From positions 6,882,001 through 6,946,000 of the forward strand of contig NZ_CP045096.1 in assembly GCF_009184865.1 (NCBI RefSeq): a stretch of DNA of 64,000 nucleotides, written 5' to 3'. This document shows, in pieces, positions 16,857 to 25,511 of this stretch (the stretch's first letter is position 1; every line of letters begins with the position of its first letter). Position numbers and translations under genes: made by a program. This DNA is from Streptomyces phaeolivaceus (GTDB lineage Bacteria > Actinomycetota > Actinomycetes > Streptomycetales > Streptomycetaceae). The notes beneath the pieces were generated by a model. That model was not told the origin of the DNA. It worked only from the letters and a program-made list of their open reading frames with translations, and did not search any database.

Positions 16857-18523
16857 CCTCCACCCTTCCCGCGGCGACCAAGACGGAAGTCAAGGTCCCC
16901 GCGCAGCGGACAGCTGTGCCCGCGACCGGTTCGACCGGTCGAACAATCATGTCCCCTGTCACTCCGCCGACACCGAGCCGGCTGCGCGGATCGCGCCCCG
17001 ACCTGCTGCTCTGCGGTCTCCTCCTTGTCGCGATCATGATCGTGCAGGGCTGGAACATCGCCGACTACCCGACCCTCAGCGACGACGAGGGCACCTACCT
17101 CGCCCAGGCCTGGGCCGTGCAGGAGGGCAGGGGACTCGCCCACTACACCTACTGGTACGACCACCCGCCGCTCGGCTGGATCCAGCTCGCCGTACTCACC
17201 TGGATCCCCGCCCAGCTCACCCCCGAGTCGATGACCGTCGGTTCGATGCGCGCGGTGATGCTGCTGATCAGCGCGATCAGCGCCGTCCTCGTCTACGTCC
17301 TCGGCCGCCGTCTCTCCCTGCCCCGCTGGGCCGCCGGCCTCGGCATGGCCCTCTTCGGGCTGTCGCCGCTGTCGGTGGTGCTCCAGCGGGAGATCTTCCT
17401 CGACAACATCGCGGTGATGTGGACGCTCCTCGCGTTCTGCCTCGCCGCCTCACCGAGCCGTCACCTCTGGCACCACTTCGGCGCCGGCCTCGCCGCCGCC
17501 GCGGCCGTGCTCACCAAGGAGACGATGCTCCTCGTCCTGCCCGCCGTGCTGCTCACCATGTGGCGGCACAGCCACCGCGACACCCGGAAGTTCGCCCTCA
17601 CCGGCGCCCTCACCGCCTGCGTCCTGATCGGCGTCTCGTACCCGCTGTTCGCCCTGCTCAAGGGCGAGTTGCTGCCCGGCGCCGGGCATGTGTCGCTGTG
17701 GGACGGCATCGTCTACCAGATGAGCCGCCCCGGCTCCGGCTTCATCCTCACCGAGGGCACCGGCTCGTACGGCGTCCTGCAGTCCTGGCTCTACTACGAC
17801 CGGGTGCTGCCGCTCGGCGGGCTCGCGGGCGCGCTGCTCCTGCTGGTGACCTGGCGCTGGTCGGTGACCGCGCGCGCCCTCGCCGGACCCGCGCTCGCCG
17901 TCGCGATACTCGCCGCGATGGCCCTGCGCCCCGGCTATCTGCCCGCCATGTACGTCCTCCAGGCGCTGCCCTTCCTCGCCCTCGTCCTCGCGGGCGGCAC
18001 GGCCAGCGTCACCCACGGAGTGCTGCGCCGGTGGCGGAGCACGACCGAGAAGCGGGCCCTGACCTGGGCCCGGCACGGCGTGGCCGTCGCCCTGGCCGCC
18101 GCCGCGGCGGTGTACGTCGTGCCCCGCTGGTACGACGGCAACCACACCGCGATGACCTTCAACGCCAACGCGCCCTACCAGCAGGCCGCGAAGTGGCTCG
18201 GCAGTGAGATCGAGGACCCGGCGGGCACCCGGGTCCTCGTCGACGACGCGCTCTGGCTCGACCTCGTCCACGAGGGCTACAAGCCCGGACTCGGCGTCAT
18301 CTGGTTCTACAAGGCCGACCTCGACCCGGCGGTGACGAAGACGATGCCACGCGGCTGGCGCGACCTCGACTACGTGGTCGCCTCCCCGACCGTACGGCGT
18401 GACGCGGTCGACCTGCCCAACGTCAAGGGCGCGATCGAGAACTCGACACCGGTCGCCACCTTCGGCACCGGCGAGGACCGCATCGAGATCCGCGAGATCG
18501 AGGCCGCTGGAGGCGACCGATGA
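16853..18523 (+). CDS. GT-C glycosyltransferase, GT39/ArnT-like, multi-pass membrane protein
   Basis: 556 residues. After a cytoplasmic Thr/Pro-rich N-terminus and a first membrane helix, the first outside loop has the GT-C acidic motif TLSDDEGTYLAQAW and WYDHPPLGW, typical of enzymes that transfer a sugar from a polyprenyl-phosphate donor outside the membrane. About ten hydrophobic segments follow, with a C-terminal soluble domain (LGSEIEDPAGTRVLVDD). It overlaps the genes on both sides by four bases. The likely donor is the product of the next gene. Confidence 0.87.
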   Translation: MTSTLPAATKTEVKVPAQRTAVPATGSTGRTIMSPVTPPTPSRLRGSRPDLLLCGLLLVAIMIVQGWNIADYPTLSDDEGTYLAQAWAVQEGRGLAHYTYWYDHPPLGWIQLAVLTWIPAQLTPESMTVGSMRAVMLLISAISAVLVYVLGRRLSLPRWAAGLGMALFGLSPLSVVLQREIFLDNIAVMWTLLAFCLAASPSRHLWHHFGAGLAAAAAVLTKETMLLVLPAVLLTMWRHSHRDTRKFALTGALTACVLIGVSYPLFALLKGELLPGAGHVSLWDGIVYQMSRPGSGFILTEGTGSYGVLQSWLYYDRVLPLGGLAGALLLLVTWRWSVTARALAGPALAVAILAAMALRPGYLPAMYVLQALPFLALVLAGGTASVTHGVLRRWRSTTEKRALTWARHGVAVALAAAAAVYVVPRWYDGNHTAMTFNANAPYQQAAKWLGSEIEDPAGTRVLVDDALWLDLVHEGYKPGLGVIWFYKADLDPAVTKTMPRGWRDLDYVVASPTVRRDAVDLPNVKGAIENSTPVATFGTGEDRIEIREIEAAGGDR

Positions 18524-19773
18524 ACAGCGGAAGTCATGAGTCCACCGCGCCCGGGAAACTCGGCGATCCGGCCGCGCGCGGGGCGGAGGTCCCGGAACCC
18601 GGGGCCGTCACCATCGTCGTACCGACCTTCAACGAGTCCGCCAACGTACGGGAGTTGCTGCACCGGATCACCGAGACCGTCCCCGGGCGGCTGCCCTGCG
18701 AGGTCGTCTTCGTGGACGACTCCACCGACGACACCCCCGAGGTGATCGACAAGGCCGCGCAGGACTGCCCGTTCCCGGTGACCGTGCTGCACCGCGACGA
18801 ACCCGTCGGCGGACTCGGCGGCGCGGTGGTCGAGGGCATCAAGGCCGCCACCTCCGACTGGATCGTCGTCATGGACGGCGACCTCCAGCACCCGCCGTCC
18901 CTCGTACCGGACCTGGTGGCGACCGGGGAGCGGTCGGCGGCGGGTCTGGTGGTCGCCTCCCGCTACATCAAGGGCGGCAGCCGCGCCGGACTCGCGGGCA
19001 GCTACCGGGTCGCCGTCTCACGCGGCGCGACCTGGCTCACCAAGTCCCTCTTCCCACGCCGGCTGCACGGCATCAGCGACCCGATGAGCGGCTTCTTCGC
19101 GATCCGCCGCAGCGCGGTCACCGCCGAGATCCTCCAGCCGCTCGGCTACAAGATCCTCCTCGAACTCGCCGTGCGCAGCCGCCCCCGGCGGGTCACGGAG
19201 GTGCCCTTCGTCTTCCAGGACCGGTACGCCGGCGAGTCCAAGTCGACCGCGCAGGAGGGCCTCAGGTTCCTGCGCCACCTCGTCGGACTGCGCACCGCGT
19301 CACCGCTGGCCCGCATGATGGTCTTCGGGCTGATCGGTGTCACCGGCTTCCTGCCGAACCTCGCGGGCCTGTACGCCCTCACCTCGGCCGGGATGCACTA
19401 CGTCCCCGCCGAGATCCTCGCCAACCAGCTCGGGGTGCTCTGGAACTTCTTCCTCATCGAGCACCTCTGCTTCCGCGAGCGGCGCCAGTACCGCAAGGGT
19501 TGGGACCGCGTCGGCCGGTTCGCGTTGCTCGCCAACGCCGACCTGGTGCTGCGTATCCCGCTGATCGCCCTGTTCGTGGGCGAGTTCGGGATGGGCGCGC
19601 TGCCCGCGACCGCGCTCGCCCTGGTGACGACGTTCGTCCTGCGCTTCGTCGGGACCGAGGCGCTCGTCTATCTGCCCCGCACCAAGTCCCGCCGCGGGGA
19701 GCGCGGCGCGGAGAAGGGCGAGGCGAGGAAGGCAGCCGAGCAGGCAGCCGAACCGGCAAGGAGAGCCGCGTGA
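18520..19773 (+). CDS. Polyprenyl-phosphate sugar synthase (DPM1-like GT2) fused to GtrA domain
   Basis: 417 residues. The N-terminal 250 residues are a DPM1-like GT2 domain: TIVVPTFNESANVREL, VVFVDDSTDDTPEV, VVMDGDLQHPPSLVPDL (DxD), and GISDPMSGFFAIRR. From about 265 a four-helix GtrA domain follows (MMVFGLIGVTGFLPN, FVLRFVGTEALVYLP), and the C-terminus is charged. It probably loads a sugar onto polyprenyl phosphate, flips it, and supplies the GT39 enzyme encoded just upstream. Coupled on both ends (ATGA, GTGA). Confidence 0.9.
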   Translation: MNSGSHESTAPGKLGDPAARGAEVPEPGAVTIVVPTFNESANVRELLHRITETVPGRLPCEVVFVDDSTDDTPEVIDKAAQDCPFPVTVLHRDEPVGGLGGAVVEGIKAATSDWIVVMDGDLQHPPSLVPDLVATGERSAAGLVVASRYIKGGSRAGLAGSYRVAVSRGATWLTKSLFPRRLHGISDPMSGFFAIRRSAVTAEILQPLGYKILLELAVRSRPRRVTEVPFVFQDRYAGESKSTAQEGLRFLRHLVGLRTASPLARMMVFGLIGVTGFLPNLAGLYALTSAGMHYVPAEILANQLGVLWNFFLIEHLCFRERRQYRKGWDRVGRFALLANADLVLRIPLIALFVGEFGMGALPATALALVTTFVLRFVGTEALVYLPRTKSRRGERGAEKGEARKAAEQAAEPARRAA

Positions 19774-22265
19774 AGAACCACCTGATCAACCGCCTGACGG
19801 TCTGGGCAGGCCCCAGACCGAGACCCGGAGCGAGCCTCGGAGCGAGACCGAGACCGAGGGTCAGGCGCAGAACCGCCCTGCTGGCGGTCGGAGCCCTCGC
19901 CTCCGGCCTCCTCCTGGTCTCACCCCAGCCCGCGTCCGCCGCCAACCTCATCCAGAACCCCGGCTTCGAGACGGCCGGCGGTGACGACATGCCGTACTGC
20001 TGGGAGAAGTCGGGCTGGGGCGACAACGACTTCACCTTCACCACCACGTCCGACGCCCACACCGGCTCCAAGGCCATGAAGGTCGAGCTGACCCGCCGGG
20101 TCTCCGGCGACCGCAAGGCCCTGATCACCGAGTCGGCGGCCTGCGCGCCGTCGGTCGCGGTGGGCAAGCAGTACGACCTGTCCCTCTGGTACAAGTCGAC
20201 GACCCCGGACACGTCCGTCACTGTCTTCCGGCACGACACCACGGCGGGCTGGCAGTACTGGACCGACCTCAAGACGCTGGAGATGGCCGGGAGTTGGACC
20301 GAGGCGACGGTCCGCACCCCCGAGATCCCGGCGGGCACCGACCGGATCACCTGGGGCGCCTCCGTCTACGGCACCGGCTCCCTCACCACCGACGACTACA
20401 CGATGGACGTGGTCGCCGATCCCGTCCCCGAACCCGACTGCACGGGCACGGCGGACGAGTGCCTGAACGGCCGCTGGGACGTGCTGCCCACCCAGAACCC
20501 CGTCCGCTCCATGCACTCCGTCGTCCTCAACAACGGCAAGGTGCTGCTGATCGCCGGCTCCGGCAACAGCGAGCAGATGTTCGAGGCGGGCACGTTCACC
20601 TCGGCCGTGTACGACCCGGTGAACGGCACGTACAAGCAGATCCCCACGCCGGACGACATGTTCTGCGCGGGCCATGTCCAGCTGGACGACGGCCGGGTCC
20701 TCGTCATGAGCGGCAACAAGGCGTACCCGGCGGCCGACGGCTCGCACGGCTACGAGGGCTACAAGGACTCGTACATCTTCGACCCGGTGACCGAGACGTA
20801 CGGCAAGACCAACGACATGAACGACGGCCACTGGTACCCGTCGGCGACGATCCTCGGCAACGGTGACGTCATCTCGTTCGGCGGTCTGCGCGAGGACTCC
20901 ACGGGTTCGGTGACGGCCGAGCTGTGGTCGGACGCCGAGCAGCGGTGGCAGCCGCTGTGGAAGGTCAACCAGACCTGGTCGTACTGGGGTCTGTACCCGT
21001 CGATGATCCTGATGCAGGACGGCCGCCTCTTCTACTCCGGCAGCCATGTCTTCGGCAACAACATCCCCGGCACGGGTTCGGCTATCTACGACTACGACGC
21101 CAACACGGTCACGCAGATCCCGGGCCTGCAGAACAAGGACCAGCGCGACCAGTCCGCGAGCGTGCTGCTGCCGCCCGCCCAGGACCAGAAGGTCCTGACG
21201 ATCGGCGGCGGCAACATCGAGTCCAACCCCGAGGCGAACCGCCTCACCGACGTCATCGACCTCAAGGCCGCGAACCCGGCGTACGTCGCCGGCCCGCCGA
21301 TCCCGCAGGGCACGGTGGACCTGGGCAACGGGAAGGTCGCCCAGACCGGGAACCAGGGCAAGATGTACGTCTCCGCGGTGCTGCTGCCCGACGGCAAGGT
21401 CCTGGAGACCGGCGGCGCCCTGCACAACCGCGCCGACCCGGTGTACGAGACGTCGCTCTACGACCCGGCGACGAACACGTTCGACCCGGTGGCGACGGAC
21501 CCGGAGGAGCGCGGCTACCACTCCTCGGCGTTCCTGCTCCCCGACGGCCGTGTCATGACCACGGGCGACAACCCGGGCAACGGCTCCTGGAACCACGACG
21601 TGTCGATCTACACCCCGCCGTATCTGCTGAAGGGCGCGCGTCCTGACATCACCTCGGTGATCGACAAGGAGTGGGTGTACGGCGACACGCAACGCATCAC
21701 GGTGGACCGCCCGATCGCGAAGGCGGAACTGATCCGCCCCGCGGCCGTGACCCACTCCTCCGACCCCAACCAGCGCTTCGTGGACCTGCCGTTGTCGGTC
21801 GACGGCAACAACGTCGACCTGAATGTGACGAGCAACCCCAACCTGGCCCCGCCCGGCTGGTACATGCTCTTCGCGGTCGACGCCAACGGCATCCCGTCGG
21901 TGGCGGAATGGGTCCACCTCCAGGGCCCCTCCGCCCTCGCCGAAGCCTCCGGCGAGGCCCCCTCGGCCCACGTCCACGAGTTCGCCGAGTCCCCGAAGGG
22001 CAAGACCACGGGCCCGGCGAAGAAGACCAAGTCGAAGAAGGTCAGCCCGACGATCTCCGGCTGCGACCGCCACTACGGCACGGCCAACGTCTGCGTCCCG
22101 ACGGCCTTCCCGGCGGAGGTCAAGAACACGACCGCTGCCCGCTGCGAGTGGCTGAAGGAGAACGACTACGGCCGCCTGAAGGTCAACGGCAAGGACGACC
22201 CGCTGAAGCTGGACCGGGACCGCGATGGTGTGGCTTGCGGGAAAGGGGATGTGAGGCGCGGCTGA
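19770..22265 (+). CDS. Secreted galactose-oxidase-like copper radical oxidase with excalibur domain
   Basis: 831 residues. An Arg-rich N-terminus and hydrophobic segment ending in ASAAN form a secretion signal; a carbohydrate-binding module follows at about 50-210 (NPGFETAGGDD). The seven-bladed kelch domain keeps every copper and cofactor residue: C299 (MFCAGH), Y356 (GHWYPSA), Y583-H584 (GYHSSAFLL) and H662 (VTHSSDPNQR). C299-Y356 should form the thioether radical. The DUF1929 domain is followed by a Lys-rich linker and a C-terminal excalibur calcium-binding motif (DRDRDGVACG). It resembles GlxA, which acts with CslA at hyphal tips, but has an added excalibur domain. Confidence 0.9.
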   Translation: MKNHLINRLTVWAGPRPRPGASLGARPRPRVRRRTALLAVGALASGLLLVSPQPASAANLIQNPGFETAGGDDMPYCWEKSGWGDNDFTFTTTSDAHTGSKAMKVELTRRVSGDRKALITESAACAPSVAVGKQYDLSLWYKSTTPDTSVTVFRHDTTAGWQYWTDLKTLEMAGSWTEATVRTPEIPAGTDRITWGASVYGTGSLTTDDYTMDVVADPVPEPDCTGTADECLNGRWDVLPTQNPVRSMHSVVLNNGKVLLIAGSGNSEQMFEAGTFTSAVYDPVNGTYKQIPTPDDMFCAGHVQLDDGRVLVMSGNKAYPAADGSHGYEGYKDSYIFDPVTETYGKTNDMNDGHWYPSATILGNGDVISFGGLREDSTGSVTAELWSDAEQRWQPLWKVNQTWSYWGLYPSMILMQDGRLFYSGSHVFGNNIPGTGSAIYDYDANTVTQIPGLQNKDQRDQSASVLLPPAQDQKVLTIGGGNIESNPEANRLTDVIDLKAANPAYVAGPPIPQGTVDLGNGKVAQTGNQGKMYVSAVLLPDGKVLETGGALHNRADPVYETSLYDPATNTFDPVATDPEERGYHSSAFLLPDGRVMTTGDNPGNGSWNHDVSIYTPPYLLKGARPDITSVIDKEWVYGDTQRITVDRPIAKAELIRPAAVTHSSDPNQRFVDLPLSVDGNNVDLNVTSNPNLAPPGWYMLFAVDANGIPSVAEWVHLQGPSALAEASGEAPSAHVHEFAESPKGKTTGPAKKTKSKKVSPTISGCDRHYGTANVCVPTAFPAEVKNTTAARCEWLKENDYGRLKVNGKDDPLKLDRDRDGVACGKGDVRRG

Positions 22266-22367
22266 CGCCTGCGACGCCTGCGGGTGGGCGCGCTTGATGT
22301 GCGCTTGGTGTGCGCTTGATGTGGCCCCGTATCCGGTGGTTGTCCGCCGGGTGCGGGGCTGTGTCGG

Positions 22368-22628
22368 TCACGCGCGCCCGACGATGCGCGCGACGCTGGG
22401 CGAGGCTTGAACGGGCCGGCGACAGTCAGGCGCGTTCGGGGGCGGAGGCTGGCTGTCGAGGGCGCGGCAGAGGGCGGCGTGCAGGTGCTCGGCTTCGGCG
22501 AGGGTGAGGGTCAGCTCGGTGTCCGCCGGGTCTCCGCCGGTACGAGTCACCCGTAGCGGTACGGCGAGACGGTCGTCGCCGGTACGCCGTACCGGCCGCT
22601 CGGGGGTGCGCTCGATGGTCCAGCTCAT
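22368..22628 (-). CDS. Small hypothetical protein, third gene of a GntR-linked operon
   Basis: 86 residues from ATG 22628, which overlaps the stop of the preceding gene (22625). The opening MSWTIERTPERPVRRTGDD is followed by an amphipathic LTLTLAEAEHLHAALCRALD helix, then a Pro-rich tail. No recognised domain. Proteins of this size and composition often accompany GntR regulators and replication modules of Streptomyces accessory elements (recollection). Cytosolic. Confidence 0.65.
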   Translation of the reverse strand: MSWTIERTPERPVRRTGDDRLAVPLRVTRTGGDPADTELTLTLAEAEHLHAALCRALDSQPPPPNAPDCRRPVQASPSVARIVGRA

Positions 22629-22897
22629 GGCGTTGCCTCGCCCTTCCCGATGCGGCCGATGCGGGCGAGGCGGTACGTGCCCCACAGCTGCCGCCCTTCA
22701 CCGCACCCGTCCTGGGCCTTGGGGCGGCCCTTGCAGCCATGGGCGCACTTGCGGGTGTGCTCGAACCAGAGCCGGTAGGCGCGAAGCATGGGGATCTCGA
22801 CGCGCCGGGCGACGGCCTGGACCTGTCCCTGTTCCCGTTCCCGTCCCGGTCCCCGTCCCGGTCCCCGTCCCGGTCCCTGTCCCTGTTCTCCGGTCAT
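22625..22897 (-). CDS. Small basic protein with Gly-Pro-Gly-Arg repeats
   Basis: 90 residues from ATG 22897. Residues 8-25 are a GPGR tandem repeat encoded by alternating GGTCCC/CGTCCC units (22825-22890). The remainder, AVARRVEIPMLRAYRLWFEH then TRKCAHGCKGRPKAQDGCGE, has three cysteines and a histidine that could bind zinc. The start overlaps the previous stop by one base (TGATG) and its end overlaps the next gene. Function unknown; nucleic-acid binding is a guess from composition. Confidence 0.62.
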   Translation of the reverse strand: MTGEQGQGPGRGPGRGPGREREQGQVQAVARRVEIPMLRAYRLWFEHTRKCAHGCKGRPKAQDGCGEGRQLWGTYRLARIGRIGKGEATP

Positions 22898-23232
22898 CAG
22901 CTCGCCTCCGCGAACTTCGGTGCCTGCCTGACCTGTTGGCGTACCTCGGGAGTCAGGATGTACGCGCCGACGAGGGTGCTGGCGATGTCCTCGGCGGTGA
23001 TGTCCGGCAGTTCGGTGCGGGGCCACGGACATCGGGTTCGCGTTCGGCCCCTGCGACGCCGAGCGCTGGCGAGGAAGGCGGCCCACATCTCGGGGGAGGG
23101 GTGGGGGAGGGTCAGGTCTGGGGCGGGGGTCGGTGCGGTGTCGGATTCGTGGGCCGCGCCGTCGTCTTCAGGCTGAGGCGTCCTGAAGATTACGGCCCTC
23201 ACCCGTACGAGTGCCCGTGAGAGAAGGTGCAT
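22897..23232 (-). CDS. First gene of the GntR-linked small-protein operon
   Basis: 111 residues from ATG 23232, with AGGAGA upstream. A hydrophobic-basic N-terminus (MHLLSRALVRVRAVIFR) leads to an acidic linker, then SPEMWAAFLASARRRRGRTR and a C-terminal helical segment TAEDIASTLVGAYILTPEVR. A perfect palindrome lies about 105 bp upstream at 23338-23361 and matches the site in front of the neighbouring GntR gene, so this operon is a likely regulon member. No known domain. Confidence 0.66.
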   Translation of the reverse strand: MHLLSRALVRVRAVIFRTPQPEDDGAAHESDTAPTPAPDLTLPHPSPEMWAAFLASARRRRGRTRTRCPWPRTELPDITAEDIASTLVGAYILTPEVRQQVRQAPKFAEAS

Positions 23233-23337
23233 CGTCGGTCTCCTTGTCAGGTCGGATCGGCCATGCCCCGGGACCGAGCGGGCGATTGCCGGGGTCTGCC
23301 ATGCCCGTTGCGGGCGGGACGGCGGCCCAAGAAAGAG

Positions 23338-23361
23338 ACTGGACCGGTGGACCGGTCCAGT
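23338..23361. promoter_or_regulatory. GntR operator 1 (perfect inverted repeat)
   Basis: ACTGGACCGGT and ACCGGTCCAGT are perfect 11-bp arms around GG. The site lies between the end of the gntR gene and the start of the three-gene small-protein operon transcribed away from it. The second copy at 24119 allows the assignment to this regulator. Confidence 0.8.
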
Positions 23362-23381
23362 CAAGCGAAACGCCAGTTTCC

Positions 23382-24101
23382 CTACCTCATGGGGTAGTTG
23401 TCGACCTGCTCGAACACATGAGAGGCCGTCACGCCTTCTTCGCAGACGAGCGGTCGATGGTCCTGGTCAAAGGCCACGTGCAGTACGACGGCGACCGCGG
23501 CCGGCTGCTCCACTTCGAGCAACCGGGCCTCATCGCTGTCGGCCAGCCGCACCGTCGTCGTGTCAGTCCCCTCCACCGGGATACGGCCTGTCTCGCGCCG
23601 CACGTAGTGCGTGGTCCCCTCGGCGATGGGCCCCTTCAGAGCCAGACGCGGGGCGGCGTCGGCAATGGCTGCCGGAAACCAGGCAGTCACGAGCGTGTGA
23701 GGGGAGCCGTCGTCGAGCAACACGAGCCGGATTCTCCGCAGCGCTTCCTCGCCCGACTCCAATTCCAGCGCAGCCGCGACGTGGGGCGGCGGCACCGTAC
23801 GGTCGGGGACACCGACGCGCCGGTACGGGGCGCCACCTGTGACTCGGGTGGAGTCGGCCCGGCGGCCACCGGCGGGCCGGGCGACGGGGGTCTCGGCGAC
23901 GACGAACCCAGCACCCTGCCGAGCACTGACAAGACCGTCGTTGCGCAGAACGTCGTACGCCTTGACGACGGTGGCTCTGGACACGCCCCACTGCTCGGCC
24001 AGATCACGGCCGGACGGAAGCAAGTCCCCGGGGTCGAACTCGCCGTTCGCGATCCGAGTGCGTAGATCCTCGGCGATCTGCTCGTACTTCAGCTGCGGCA
24101 T
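23382..24101 (-). CDS. GntR-family (HutC/UTRA) transcriptional regulator
   Basis: 239 residues. The N-terminal winged helix is LKYEQIAEDLRTRIANGEF, then LLPSGRDLAEQWGVSRATVV and AYDVLRNDGLV. From about residue 85 a UTRA effector domain follows (RRIRLVLLDDGSPHTLVTAW, ending TASHVFEQVDNYP). It probably represses its own gene and the small-protein operon through matching palindromes at 24119-24142 and 23338-23361, and may also act on the divergent methyltransferase. The ligand is unknown. Cytosolic. Confidence 0.93.
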   Translation of the reverse strand: MPQLKYEQIAEDLRTRIANGEFDPGDLLPSGRDLAEQWGVSRATVVKAYDVLRNDGLVSARQGAGFVVAETPVARPAGGRRADSTRVTGGAPYRRVGVPDRTVPPPHVAAALELESGEEALRRIRLVLLDDGSPHTLVTAWFPAAIADAAPRLALKGPIAEGTTHYVRRETGRIPVEGTDTTTVRLADSDEARLLEVEQPAAVAVVLHVAFDQDHRPLVCEEGVTASHVFEQVDNYPMR

Positions 24102-24118
24102 GGGTCTCGTATCCGATC

Positions 24119-24142
24119 ACTGGACTGGTCCACCGGTTCGCC
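24119..24142. promoter_or_regulatory. GntR operator 2 (autoregulatory site)
   Basis: ACTGGACTGGTCC followed by ACCGGTTCG. This is the same element as operator 1 read on the other strand, with about four mismatches. It lies 17 bp upstream of the gntR start and 15 bp upstream of the divergent methyltransferase ATG, so repressor binding would block both. Confidence 0.75.
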
Positions 24143-24156
24143 ACCAGAATGCCCGT

Positions 24157-25032
24157 ATGACAAGCCCTGAGGTAGTGCCGGAGATCGTGAGGTTCTACAC
24201 GGAGACGATCGACGAGTCCGACCGGCTGTCCACGACGGCGGACGGACACCTGGAACTGATCCGCACCCAGGAGTTGCTACGCCGCCATCTGCCGCCCCCG
24301 CCCGCCCGCATCCTCGACGTCGGCGGCGGCCCCGGCGCGCACGCCCGCTGGCTGGTGGCCGACGGCTACGAAGTCCACGTCATCGACCCGATCCCCCGTC
24401 ACTTGCCCCAGGCCGAACGGGTGGGTGCCACAGCGGAGTTGGGTGACGCTCGCCACCTCACAGCCCCGGACGCCTCGTACGACGTCGTCCTCCTCCTCGG
24501 CCCCCTGTACCACCTCCCCGACCGCACCGACCGCGACCGGGCCCTCGCCGAAGCCCACCGCGTCCTCAATCCGGGAGGCCTCCTCGCAGCGGCCGGCATC
24601 AACCGCTACGCCTCCCTCTTCGAACACACCGCCTTCGCCCACCTCCACAAGGAGCCCCTGCGCGACAGCATCACCAACATCCTCGCCACCCAGATCCACG
24701 ACGGCAAAAGGGCATTCACGAAGGCGTACTTCCACAGCGGCGCCCAACTGCTCGAAGAGGCGGTCACTGCCGGGTTCGCCACCACCCAGGTCTACGGTGT
24801 CGAGGGACCGGCTTGGTCTCTCCTGGCCGCCACCGAACGTCACACTGGTGAGTCCCTTGCCGACTCCCCTTTGTTCGAGTCGGTCCTGACGGCAGCGCGG
24901 CTGGCGGAGCCGCACCCGGAGCTACTGGCAGCGAGTTCCCATCTGTTGGTGGTCGGCCATCGGGCTGTGTATCCAGCGACCTGCCACACAGACGTGAATG
25001 GGAGCTCGTCGTGGCGAGCGGGGCATCATTGA
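24157..25032 (+). CDS. Class I SAM-dependent methyltransferase
   Basis: 291 residues from ATG 24157. The Rossmann fold shows motif I ILDVGGGPGAHARWL, the acidic ribose residue in VHVIDPIPRH, ELGDARHL, and the post-I motif YDVVLLLGPLYHL, followed by HRVLNPGGLLAAAGI. This is the ubiE/methyltransf_11 class acting on a small molecule; the substrate is not evident. Divergent from gntR with a shared operator, it was perhaps acquired with it. The C-terminal 25 residues (CHTDVNGSSSWRAG) look non-homologous, suggesting a run-on past an older stop. Confidence 0.9.
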   Translation: MTSPEVVPEIVRFYTETIDESDRLSTTADGHLELIRTQELLRRHLPPPPARILDVGGGPGAHARWLVADGYEVHVIDPIPRHLPQAERVGATAELGDARHLTAPDASYDVVLLLGPLYHLPDRTDRDRALAEAHRVLNPGGLLAAAGINRYASLFEHTAFAHLHKEPLRDSITNILATQIHDGKRAFTKAYFHSGAQLLEEAVTAGFATTQVYGVEGPAWSLLAATERHTGESLADSPLFESVLTAARLAEPHPELLAASSHLLVVGHRAVYPATCHTDVNGSSSWRAGHH

Positions 25033-25226
25033 CCTGGAGCGACACGGCCAAATGCCGTGCTCCGTACTGGCTCAGCTCGTTATGGCTGTCCAAGCAGGGC
25101 GTGACCCAAGCTCGGTGGCAGAAGTTAGCAGTTCATAACTACCGTGCCGCATTGCAGAGTTCCTCTGCATTTGGGCAGTTCACATGACACGCTTACGTTG
25201 CAAAGCGGTGAGCGAATCAAGGGAAG

Positions 25227-25466
25227 GTGACCCGCTCAATGATCGATCACCCTAGCCCGACCATCAGTGTCCTCACTCTGTGCGCAGCAATCGGAGCTTT
25301 CGCTGCCTGCGTCGTGGCGCTCAGAACAGCTTCGCGTAGTGCGAAATCCGCCCGCCAGGCGGCGGAGGTGGCTCAAGCGGCGCTTCAGGTTGCGCAGGTG
25401 TCCAACTCGAAGTCGGCCATCCGTGGACGCAAGGACCTTCAGAAGGACCTTCAGGACGTGGAGTGA
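25227..25466 (+). CDS. Tiny membrane protein with coiled coil, first of a pair
   Basis: 79 residues from GTG 25227 (AAGGGAAG just upstream); ATG 25239 is an alternative. One membrane helix (SVLTLCAAIGAFAACVVAL) is followed by an alpha-helical stretch rich in Ala and Gln (SARQAAEVAQAALQVAQVSN) and a Lys-rich end KDLQKDLQDVE. Its topology matches the next gene, and the two may form a complex. GC content is lower than the genome average. Confidence 0.55.
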   Translation: MTRSMIDHPSPTISVLTLCAAIGAFAACVVALRTASRSAKSARQAAEVAQAALQVAQVSNSKSAIRGRKDLQKDLQDVE

Positions 25467-25511
25467 GGGATCGGCACGTAACCCTGAGCTTTGCCCAGCG
25501 TTGTACTGGGT

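Noticed and set aside
19770..22265. Assignment as glxA itself
   Set aside because: The active site matches, but the excalibur extension, longer length and different partner genes argue for a paralogue or another branch, so no symbol was given.
22825..22890. CGTCCC/GGTCCC alternation considered as a regulatory repeat
   Set aside because: It is in frame within a small coupled gene and encodes GPGR repeats; no binding-site spacing is evident.
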